Shown one piece after another: positions 5,860-11,854 of a stretch of 11,854 nt of DNA; within the stretch, counting starts at the first letter, position 1, and each line of letters opens with the position of its first letter. The stretch spans positions 1 through 11,854 of the forward strand of contig VBKY01000197.1 of NCBI GenBank assembly GCA_005879255.1, in the 5' to 3' direction. The position numbers and the translations under genes were made by a program. The notes beneath the pieces were generated by a model. It did not search any database, was not told the DNA's origin, and saw only the letters and a list, made by a program, of their open reading frames with translations. The stretch comes from Deltaproteobacteria bacterium. GTDB lineage: Bacteria; Desulfobacterota_B; Binatia; UBA9968.

Positions 5860-7350
5860 ATGAGCGAGCAGCCAACACGTCCGAGGGAAATCTTCTTCGT
5901 CGACACCACCTTGCGCGACGGACAATTGAGCCTATGGGCATCGAACATGCGTACGGGAATGATGCTACCGGTCGCTGAGCGGTTGGACCGTGCCGGTTTT
6001 GAAGCGATCGAGGTTATGTCATCCGCCTTCTACAAAAAATGCGTGCGCGACCTAAAGGATGACCCATGGGAACGTCTTCGGCTCCTGCGCCAGCGCATCA
6101 AAAAAACCCCGCTTAGAAGCATCCGCAGCCGCGCCATGTTGGCATTTCAGATAACCCCTTTGGCTGTCGCCGATCTCTGGCTCGAGCGCTTGGCCGCCAA
6201 CGGCATAAGCGAGCTTCGAACGTCAGACCCGTCGAACACGCCGTCGTACTGGAAGCAGGCAGTAGATGCCGCCAAGAGGGCCGGCCTTAAGACTATTTTG
6301 AATGTCATATACTCGATTTCGCCGAAGCACACCGATGACTATTTTGTCGAACGAACCCGGCAAGCGGCCAAGCTTGACGTCGCGCGCATTTGCTTCAAAG
6401 ACCCCGGCGGTTTGCTGACGCCCGAAGCGACGCGCCGACTCGTGCCGTTGATTTTACGGGAAGTCAACGGCAAACCGCTCGAATTCCACACCCACTGCAA
6501 TACCGGGCTGGGCTCTCTCTGTTGTCTGGAAGCGATCAAGCTCGGCGTCACGTCGATCAACACGGCGATTCCTCCGCTCGCCGACGGCTCGTCCAATCCC
6601 TCCGTTTTCAATGTCGCCATGAACGCGCGCGCTTTAGGTTATACGACGGCTGTCGATGAAGAGATCATCAAGCCGGTGCGCGAACATTTCACGGCAATCG
6701 CCAAGCGGGAAAATCTGCCAATCGGCAGGCCGCTCGAATACGATGCGCTTCATCCGCTGCACCAGGTGCCGGGAGGTATGATTTCGAACTTTCGCTTTCA
6801 ACTTGCCAACCTCGGCAAACTCGACAAGCTGCCCGAAGTTCTCGAAGAAGTTTCACGGGTGCGCGCCGAGTTTGGTTACCCAATCATGGTGACGCCATAC
6901 TCCCAGTTCTTCGGCGTGCAAGCCGCCATTAACGCGATGGTCGGCGCGCGCTACAAGGAAGTGACCGATGAAGTCCTACTCTATACGCTCGGCTTTTGGG
7001 GCGAGGAAGAAGCTCGATCAATAGACGTCAATCTAAAAGACCGACTCCTCAATCTGCCGAGAGCCAAAGAACTGGCCAAATTAGAACCACCTGAAATGTC
7101 GGTCAAAGAATTTCGCGCAAAACTTGGCGGCGCTGGAGTCAGCGACGACCAGAGATTGCTGCGCTATTTCGCTGGGGAAGACGCCGTGGCAGCAATGAAA
7201 GCCGCGGGCCCGGGACAAGATTACGCACAAACCTCCAAACCGCTGATGACCTTGATCGAGCAAATCACTAAGCGAAAAGATTCGGCGCGAGTTTACATTA
7301 AGCGAAACGGCCTCACTTTACGCCTGGAACGGCGCCAAACGGTGCCTTGA
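5860..7350 (+). CDS. Carboxyltransferase-domain (HMGL-like) protein lacking a biotin domain
   Basis: A 496-residue cytoplasmic enzyme resembling oxaloacetate decarboxylase alpha, pyruvate carboxylase subunit B and the transcarboxylase 5S subunit. The HMGL-like TIM barrel starts with DTTLRDG (residues 15-21, Asp15 a probable metal ligand). It keeps the active-site Arg120 (ELRTSD), Lys180 (CFKDPGGLLTP, the carbamylated-Lys position in carboxyltransferases) and the metal ligands His210 and His212 (FHTHCNTG). The conserved C-terminal carboxylase domain follows: HQVPGGMISN, then GYPIMVTPYSQFFGVQA. Two oddities: the usual RDAHQS motif is RDGQLS, which removes the conserved Gln, and no biotinyl domain (no AMKM motif) is present. 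It may pair with a separate biotin carrier, or act as a biotin-independent decarboxylase or aldolase on a 2-oxo acid. No Shine-Dalgarno is obvious. It follows the binding-protein gene by 126 nt. Confidence 0.85.
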   Translation: MSEQPTRPREIFFVDTTLRDGQLSLWASNMRTGMMLPVAERLDRAGFEAIEVMSSAFYKKCVRDLKDDPWERLRLLRQRIKKTPLRSIRSRAMLAFQITPLAVADLWLERLAANGISELRTSDPSNTPSYWKQAVDAAKRAGLKTILNVIYSISPKHTDDYFVERTRQAAKLDVARICFKDPGGLLTPEATRRLVPLILREVNGKPLEFHTHCNTGLGSLCCLEAIKLGVTSINTAIPPLADGSSNPSVFNVAMNARALGYTTAVDEEIIKPVREHFTAIAKRENLPIGRPLEYDALHPLHQVPGGMISNFRFQLANLGKLDKLPEVLEEVSRVRAEFGYPIMVTPYSQFFGVQAAINAMVGARYKEVTDEVLLYTLGFWGEEEARSIDVNLKDRLLNLPRAKELAKLEPPEMSVKEFRAKLGGAGVSDDQRLLRYFAGEDAVAAMKAAGPGQDYAQTSKPLMTLIEQITKRKDSARVYIKRNGLTLRLERRQTVP

Positions 7351-7372
7351 CCTCTAAACCATTTGAGAAATA

Positions 7373-7404
7373 ACTGGAAGTCGAGATAATCTCGCATTTC
7401 CAGT
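7373..7404 (+). terminator. Hairpin after the carboxylase-like gene
   Basis: ACTGGAA (7373-7379) pairs with TTCCAGT (7398-7404), and inside it CGAGAT (7382-7387) is mirrored by ATCTCG (7389-7394), giving a two-part stem 22 nt after the stop codon. A smaller hairpin, GTCGG-CTT-CCGAC, follows at 7410-7422. No T-run is present. These are a likely transcript end before the DUF2459 gene. Confidence 0.4.
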
Positions 7405-7447
7405 AAGCTGTCGGCTTCCGACCGTATCCTCAACTAGCGTTCGTTGA

Positions 7448-8086
7448 ATGATCTTACGCGGCGTTTTGATCTGGCTGTTGCTGACCGTGAGCTGCGCGTC
7501 TGCGCTTGCGCATTGGGCTTGTACGACGCAAGAGTCGACATGCAAACTCGTCTTCGTCGTTCACGACACCTGGCATGCCGCTATCGTTCTGCCCAAAAGC
7601 GATATCGCACTCGACTCTCTGCCCGAACTGGTTGACTTTCCCGACGCGGAATTTATCGAATTCAGCTGGGGCGACAAGGACTATTTTCCCGATCCGAATG
7701 CTGGCATATTCACTGGGATTAAGGCGGCGTTTTGGTCGAGTGGCAGCGTTCTCCACGTTGTCGGTTTTAGCGGTGATGTACAGAGTTTTTATCGAAGTGG
7801 TGAAGTCGTCCAGCTGCGACTAGCGGCTGACGCCCATGCTCGATTGCTCGAGTATATCTCCGATACTTTCTCGCGTCCGCAGCCGAACGGCCGAGCTCGA
7901 GCCAGCCCCGGCCTTGTCGCCCACAGCCGATTTTATCCGGCAACTCGCAAGTTCAGTTTGTTAAGAACTTGCAATACCTGGGTGGCCGAGGCGTTAAAGT
8001 CCGCCGGCCTGCCTGTATCGCCGGGTCACGTAATGACCGCCGGTAGCCTGGCCACACAGCTCAGCGGCATCGAAGTCCGCGAATAA
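7448..8086 (+). CDS. DUF2459 family exported protein
   Basis: A 212-residue protein whose first 22 residues form a signal peptide (likely cleavage after ASALA), so it probably acts in the periplasm. It matches DUF2459, a family of unknown function. Visible family features are the N-terminal HDTWHAAIVLP (His39 and His43), the FIEFSWGDKDYFPDP block (about residues 70-84) and the C-terminal CNTWVAEALKSAGLPVSPG with Cys175. The arrangement of Cys in CNTW with an upstream His suggests a papain-like or NlpC/P60-like cysteine hydrolase fold, but that function is inference. There is no clear ribosome-binding site before the ATG. It stands 97 bp after the carboxylase-like gene, with hairpins between, so it is probably a separate unit. 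Confidence 0.85.
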   Translation: MILRGVLIWLLLTVSCASALAHWACTTQESTCKLVFVVHDTWHAAIVLPKSDIALDSLPELVDFPDAEFIEFSWGDKDYFPDPNAGIFTGIKAAFWSSGSVLHVVGFSGDVQSFYRSGEVVQLRLAADAHARLLEYISDTFSRPQPNGRARASPGLVAHSRFYPATRKFSLLRTCNTWVAEALKSAGLPVSPGHVMTAGSLATQLSGIEVRE

Positions 8087-8125
8087 AATTGTCCGCGGCT
8101 AGGTCGCGCGAACGCTCACAAATCG

Positions 8126-8143
8126 AAAATGGAGAATTTTTTT
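8126..8143 (+). terminator. Weak AT stem followed by a T-run
   Basis: AAAAT (8126-8130) and ATTTT (8136-8140) flank GGAGA, and the T-run continues to 8143. The stem is AT-only and weak, but it lies 39 nt after the DUF2459 stop codon. The rest of the AT-rich gap 8087-8290 shows no gene. TATAAG at 8281-8286, right before the next ATG at 8291, could be a -10 giving a nearly leaderless mRNA, without a recognisable -35. Confidence 0.3.
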
Positions 8144-8290
8144 GTTTCTGCAAATACCTCTTCTTGCGTAAAATTCCGCATTCTTCATAGGTCAAATGAG
8201 CCGATTGAAAGGCATAGACATTGCGGTTCAGTGAAAGATTAGACAAACTCATATAACAGAAATACGAAATTTGCTTTAATTATAAGAACA

Positions 8291-9319
8291 ATGCTTCGAC
8301 CAACGATCATGGCGTTGCTTCCCGGCCTAATGACGGCTTTATTGTTAGCAGCCTGCCAGCCGTTTTCGCCGGCAAAGATTCCTGAGGCGCCACCGGAGGG
8401 ACCAGAGGCTTCGCCGACCATCAAAATCGAGCCCCCGCCCGAGCCACAAGTTCCCGCCGCTCAAGTCGAGGCACCCGCAAAACCGGGCATGGTGGCAATT
8501 CCAAGGCTGCTGCCCGAATCGATCGTCGGCATACCGGAAAAAGATCTGGCGTCACGTCGGCTGGAATACAACACGATGATCAGCAGCCGTCCCGGTGAAC
8601 CGCCGCACGGCGCAGCTTGGCAGTACCGAAATACCCGTCAAGGGCAGATTGTCGGATTTGAATTTTCCAACTATGGCGGCAACCGCATACTTCCGCCGCG
8701 GCGGGACGCCGCAAAAAATCAATTTTTCACCCGCGACTTTCAGTTTCGCTTCGATGATCGCGCCAGGCAGGATGTCCATCTCCTCGTCGTGGATTGGGCA
8801 GCGTCACGCGATAAGCAATTCCGCTTGAGTGAACTCATGAACAGTCTGATGCATTTTTTCCCGCGCAGTTATTTGCCGGCCATCGTAAACGTCAAGAACC
8901 GAAATCTCGTGACGCTACCTACCGGGGAGGAAGTCGAATTCGACGCCAAGACCCACGAGATTCTTAGCGGGGTCCTCTCAGAAGCGCCCGTCGACCTAAA
9001 TCCCGACCGCGCTGCTCGCAAATTTCCCGGCGTTGACTATCTGGGCAAAGGCGTACTGGTCCGTGCCAACGCGCGCGGGACCGATCCGAGAATCGGCACG
9101 ACCGCGATCATCACCACAGGATCCCCGCCACAGGATTGTGACAAAGGAATTGATTGCGGCCGGTGCCAGGTGCCGTCGCGGGAGCTTTGGGAGCAAACGG
9201 GTGCGGTGCGCTTCAAATTTTCCACGGATCTAGATTTCGATCGTTTTTTGACCACGCGGTGCGGTTTCGGTCTCCCCACGACCGGTTTCGAATTCAGGAT
9301 CGCATCGCGACTTCAATAG
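8291..9319 (+). CDS. Proline-rich lipoprotein of unknown function
   Basis: I do not recognise the family. The 342-residue product has a lipoprotein signal peptide with lipobox LLAAC and lipidation at Cys22. A proline- and glutamate-rich linker follows (about residues 24-67), likely a spacer from the membrane to the folded domain. The C-terminal domain (about 75-342) includes QYRNTRQGQIVGFEFSNYGG, a strand-rich region around HLLVVDWAASRD, then LMHFFPRSYLPAI. Late in the protein it has three clustered Cys (QDCDKGIDCGRCQVP) plus a fourth in TTRCGFGLP, probably two disulfides in the periplasm. None of the possible starts (8291, 8309, 8330) has a good Shine-Dalgarno, but all keep the lipobox. It converges with the next gene, 11 nt between stop codons. 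Confidence 0.8.
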   Translation: MLRPTIMALLPGLMTALLLAACQPFSPAKIPEAPPEGPEASPTIKIEPPPEPQVPAAQVEAPAKPGMVAIPRLLPESIVGIPEKDLASRRLEYNTMISSRPGEPPHGAAWQYRNTRQGQIVGFEFSNYGGNRILPPRRDAAKNQFFTRDFQFRFDDRARQDVHLLVVDWAASRDKQFRLSELMNSLMHFFPRSYLPAIVNVKNRNLVTLPTGEEVEFDAKTHEILSGVLSEAPVDLNPDRAARKFPGVDYLGKGVLVRANARGTDPRIGTTAIITTGSPPQDCDKGIDCGRCQVPSRELWEQTGAVRFKFSTDLDFDRFLTTRCGFGLPTTGFEFRIASRLQ

Positions 9320-9330
9320 AAGTTGGCAAA

Positions 9331-9756
9331 TTACTTCTTTTCATTGACGGGCCTGGTGCTTCTCGGGTCGACGCCGGCCGGCAAACACCAAAAAGTATAT
9401 TCATAGTATAGCTGGGTCGTCTTAGCCGATGACCCGCCCCCCTTCTCTGCGCCGGTGGACACCGATGCGCTGATGCCGTCCGCTAGAGTCGACTGTGATA
9501 CCGGTTCGTTCGGATAAATCGACACCAGTCCGTCGTAGGCTTTTTTGTGCTCTACTCGCAGTGCTGCCAGACATTCTTTTCGAGTGTCTACGGCATTGAG
9601 CAGTTCCCATTTGTTGACGTCCCCTTCCGCGCTCAGACCTCGGGGAGTGCCCTCTACGCGTCGGGTTACGAAATTATGTTTCCACAATAGCCAGGCGGCA
9701 TCGGCGCTATCCACAAGCAATAAAACCATCAACAAAGGTAGGGCTATATTTTTCAT
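9331..9756 (-). CDS. Small exported two-cysteine protein
   Basis: A 141-residue protein of a family I cannot name, with a signal peptide (residues 1-20, hydrophobic core LPLLMVLLLV, cleavage SADA/AW). The mature part starts WLLWKH, continues WELLNAVDTRKECLAAL with Cys62, and ends YTFWCLPAGVDPRSTRP with Cys124. The two cysteines are probably joined in a disulfide. The W-LW ... W ... RKEC ... CLP-x-x-x-DPR layout is one I associate with short hypothetical proteins common in environmental deltaproteobacterial-type genomes. A glycine/serine-rich stretch (about 100-113) separates the two halves. It is transcribed opposite to its neighbours and shares a 139-bp divergent region with the amidohydrolase gene. 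No strong Shine-Dalgarno is visible. Confidence 0.75.
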   Translation of the reverse strand: MKNIALPLLMVLLLVDSADAAWLLWKHNFVTRRVEGTPRGLSAEGDVNKWELLNAVDTRKECLAALRVEHKKAYDGLVSIYPNEPVSQSTLADGISASVSTGAEKGGGSSAKTTQLYYEYTFWCLPAGVDPRSTRPVNEKK

Positions 9757-9834
9757 TTGCTGGCCCGGCGCTCGCCGTTCCTTCTGATCGGAAAATCAGT
9801 TATAAACGTTATGCTTTCGCGGAATTGGTTGCAA

Positions 9835-9857
9835 TTCCTAACGAAGCCGATTAGGAA
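9835..9857. promoter_or_regulatory. Inverted repeat in the divergent intergenic region
   Basis: TTCCTAA (9835-9841) and TTAGGAA (9851-9857) are exact reverse complements with a 9-bp spacer, 38 nt before the amidohydrolase start. A second repeat, CTGAT-N6-ATCAG, lies at 9784-9799 nearer the divergent gene. They could be regulator sites in the 139-bp shared promoter region. No regulator gene is in the window. Confidence 0.3.
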
Positions 9858-9895
9858 GTAATCAAACTTTTCCCCGCGCCCGCCAAGGAGCGACT

Positions 9896-11122
9896 ATGCC
9901 GACCCATATCGTGATCGATGCCGATGGCCATTGTAACGAACCGGATAACGAACTCGCCAAATGGATGCCCAAGGAGCTCGCCCACCTGGCGCCCAGTCGC
10001 GTGACAGACAGCAGCGGCTATTCCCATTTAATGATCGAGGGCCGGCTCGCCGGACGACGACGATGGGGCGGCGGCACCGACCGCTGCGCCGTATTCGCCA
10101 GTCACATTGAGCGTAGCCGCCCGGGCATGACCGATCCGTTGAAACGACTGCCCGATATGGACGAAGAAGGTATCGACGTCGCGATTATCTTCGGAACTTC
10201 CATCGCGCTGATGGTTAACGGCATGGCCGACAAGCCGCTCGCCGCCGTGATTTGCCATGCCGTGAACCGCTGGCTCGTCGAAGAATATCTCGCGCCTGAC
10301 CCGAAAAGACTGAAAGGCGTCGGCTTGATTCCCGTGCAAGACCCCCCATCCGCTGTGAAGGAATTGGAGTATTTGGCGCAGCATCGCGCCATCGTTACCG
10401 CTATGCTACCGACCAACGTCTATGGCATCAATTTAGGCCACCGCATGTTCGATCCGGTTTATGCCGCGGCGCAAGAGATCGGCATGCCCTTGTCAGTTCA
10501 CCCGCAAACCGAACATGACGGGCAGTATGGCGTCTGGGGCGTCATGGGCGCCGGCAGCGAGCGCATGGAAAAATATAGCTATGTGCACATGACGTCGTTT
10601 CCCTTCGAATTGATGATCGCGCTCATGCACATGATCGGTGAAGGGGTATTCGACCGCTATCCCAAACTTAAAGTCGGCTTCATGGAAGGCGCCTGCGGGT
10701 GGCTGCCTTTCTGGATGGAACGATTGGATGAGCATTTTCACAAGCTCGGACCGCAGTGGCCGCTGCTCAAACGCAAACCTTCCGAGATCATCAAGAGCTC
10801 CCAAGTCGCGTTTACTTGCGAGCCCGAAGAATCGATTTTACCCTACGTCCTTGATACCATCGGCATCACCCAGGTGATGTACGCGTCCGATTACCGCCAC
10901 TGGGACTCCGAGTTTCCCGACTCCGTGCGCGAAGTGAAGAAGATCCCGGGCATGACCGAAGACCAACTCCGCCACGTGCTCGGCGAGAACGCGCGGAATT
11001 GGTTCAATTTAAAAGAGGGGAGGATGGAGAATCGAGGATCGCGAACTCCGATCCTCTATCTGCCATTTTCTATTCTCGATTCTCGGCTATGCATCAACGC
11101 TTCTCCGCCCACACCTGATTGA
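9896..11122 (+). CDS. Amidohydrolase (Amidohydro_2 family) with an unusual C-terminal tail
   Basis: A cytoplasmic metal-dependent hydrolase or decarboxylase of the Amidohydro_2 (ACMSD-like) type. The metal-binding signature IDADGHCNEP gives Asp10 and His12. His202 lies in SVHPQTEH, FMEGACGWLPFWMERLDEH is the conserved helix region, and Asp332 lies in MYASDYRHWDSEFPDS, where members of this family have the final metal ligand. AAGGAG (9885-9890) is a good ribosome-binding site. Homologous sequence ends at about Lys373 (ENARNWFNLK). The last 35 residues (RMENRGSRTP...) are encoded by a hairpin repeat and by the end of the convergent gene, which it overlaps by 29 bp. This tail is probably an accident of stop-codon loss. 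Proteins of this family act on aromatic or carboxylated ring compounds. The substrate here is unknown. Confidence 0.9.
   Translation: MPTHIVIDADGHCNEPDNELAKWMPKELAHLAPSRVTDSSGYSHLMIEGRLAGRRRWGGGTDRCAVFASHIERSRPGMTDPLKRLPDMDEEGIDVAIIFGTSIALMVNGMADKPLAAVICHAVNRWLVEEYLAPDPKRLKGVGLIPVQDPPSAVKELEYLAQHRAIVTAMLPTNVYGINLGHRMFDPVYAAAQEIGMPLSVHPQTEHDGQYGVWGVMGAGSERMEKYSYVHMTSFPFELMIALMHMIGEGVFDRYPKLKVGFMEGACGWLPFWMERLDEHFHKLGPQWPLLKRKPSEIIKSSQVAFTCEPEESILPYVLDTIGITQVMYASDYRHWDSEFPDSVREVKKIPGMTEDQLRHVLGENARNWFNLKEGRMENRGSRTPILYLPFSILDSRLCINASPPTPD
11027..11085. repeat. Mirrored heptamer-repeat hairpin element inside the amidohydrolase 3' end
   Basis: The right arm contains the 7-bp word ATTCTCG twice in tandem (11072-11085). 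The left arm contains GAGAATCGAG (11027-11036), the exact 10-bp reverse complement of 11075-11084. Nested within is a second perfect hairpin: GAGGATCG (11034-11041) and CGATCCTC (11049-11056) around CGAACTC. The element lies at the end of two convergent genes and could terminate both. It resembles the elements at 886-946 and 5744-5820 in design but not in words. Confidence 0.7.
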
Positions 11123-11854
11123 AGAAACCACTGCTTTCCATCTCCGCTAGGTAGCGCCGGTCCATCAGTTCCTGAGGTTTGATTTCATTAGCGCGCGGAT
11201 TGGTCCGGGCGACTTCATCGATCATCGGCTGAATCGCCTGCGCTTTTAATTCTAGGCGTGGTTCCATGACCTTCATCTCGATCGCATAGCTGGCATCCAA
11301 AATCGCCCGATCCTTTATCCGGAGCTGCTTTTCCATAACCCGGTACACTAGCTCCTTGTCTTTATGCATCGATTTGGACGCCTCCGCCATCGCCCGCATG
11401 AATCGGCCGACCACAAATGGCCGCTTGGCAATAATCGACCGGCGAGTTGTGATCGTCGATGCTGCATAAGGAATACCGATATCGGGACCGAAAACCACAT
11501 AGCGAAAGCCTTGTGAGATCGCTCGGGCATCACTCGGCGGTAATAGCGTCGCGGCATCGATACGTCCGGATACGAGCGCACCCAACGTCTCCGCCTCGCC
11601 TCCAGTCTGGATGAAAGTGATATCTTTGTCCGGATTCATGCCCGCGCGGCGAAATGCTTGGACCGTAAAAAAATGCGTGTTGCTGCCGATGCGCGTTACG
11701 CCGATCCTCTTGCCTTTCAGCTGTTCCAACTTTGTAATATCCGGTTTTGCCAGCACGCTTTGCGTCATGATGTTCTTGATGCTGCCGATGAACACCAAGT
11801 CCGTCGCGCCGTTGACGTAGGCATTGACAATGCCCACTCCGCCCAATAATCCAA
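11094..11854 (-). CDS. ABC transporter solute-binding protein (SsuA/NMT1-like), N-terminus outside window
   Basis: The frame stays open to the window edge, and the first visible residues (LLGGVGIVNAYVNGATDLVFIG) are internal to this fold, so the signal peptide and first lobe are missing. About 252 residues are visible. Recognisable parts are LEQLKGKRIGVTRIGSNTHF, the family's lobe-opening segment, then AFRRAGMNPDKDITFIQTGG, LGALVSGRIDAATLLPPSD and RRSIIAKRPFVVGRFMRAM. The C-terminal NPRANEIKPQELMDRRYLAEMESSGF is a common ending in this group. It is a second binding protein of the type at 4762-5733, but clearly divergent from it, and no permease or ATPase is in view. It converges on the amidohydrolase gene and overlaps its end by 29 bp. 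Confidence 0.92.
   Translation of the reverse strand, partial: GLLGGVGIVNAYVNGATDLVFIGSIKNIMTQSVLAKPDITKLEQLKGKRIGVTRIGSNTHFFTVQAFRRAGMNPDKDITFIQTGGEAETLGALVSGRIDAATLLPPSDARAISQGFRYVVFGPDIGIPYAASTITTRRSIIAKRPFVVGRFMRAMAEASKSMHKDKELVYRVMEKQLRIKDRAILDASYAIEMKVMEPRLELKAQAIQPMIDEVARTNPRANEIKPQELMDRRYLAEMESSGFFNQVWAEKR

Noticed and set aside
7971..7979. CNTW in the DUF2459 protein as a proven cysteine protease active site
   Set aside because: The pattern is suggestive only. It is reported as inference within the gene entry, not as a separate finding.

Overview
The window reads as a chromosomal segment from a GC-moderate, metabolically versatile bacterium. Orphan SsuA/NMT1-type solute-binding proteins, an Amidohydro_2 hydrolase, a cupin, a pyruvate-carboxylase-like enzyme and many short exported proteins of unknown family are a mix I associate with uncultured Deltaproteobacteria-like, Binatota, Rokubacteria or Tectomicrobia genomes. 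That placement is an inference: no rRNA or other taxonomic marker is present. I see no phage, insertion sequence, CRISPR array, tRNA or rRNA.

Layout. (1) 1-3349: a methylcitrate-cycle block on the + strand, prpC (5' end outside the window), prpD and a prpB-like lyase. Together they would convert propionyl-CoA plus oxaloacetate to pyruvate plus succinate. (2) 3350-4368: about 1 kb poor in genes, with several hairpins, one doubtful exported ORF (3652-3960) and a convincing very small gene at 4086-4190. The small gene encodes a 34-residue single-pass membrane peptide with a strong ribosome-binding site and is followed by a perfect 12-bp hairpin. (3) 4369-7350: a cupin protein, a solute-binding protein with a signal peptide, and a carboxyltransferase-domain (HMGL-like TIM barrel) enzyme without a biotin domain. 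These may form a small uptake and catabolism module. (4) 7448-9756: three exported proteins of unknown function: a DUF2459 protein, a proline-rich lipoprotein, and a convergent small two-cysteine protein. (5) 9896-11854: an Amidohydro_2 metal-dependent hydrolase that overlaps, tail to tail, a second solute-binding protein on the - strand, cut by the window end.

The most unusual structure is a set of three intergenic elements (886-946, 5744-5820, 11027-11085). They have different sequences but the same design: a right arm made of 7-8-bp words repeated in tandem, and a left arm holding a degenerate reverse complement, so each can fold into a long hairpin. One lies inside the prp operon just before prpD. 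One separates the binding protein from the carboxylase-like gene. One has become coding and adds an odd tail of about 35 residues to the amidohydrolase. This suggests a family of short repeat elements defined by architecture and not by a fixed sequence.

Several conclusions rest on recognising families from memory. Exact substrates of the lyase, the carboxylase-like enzyme, the amidohydrolase and both binding proteins cannot be read from the sequence.
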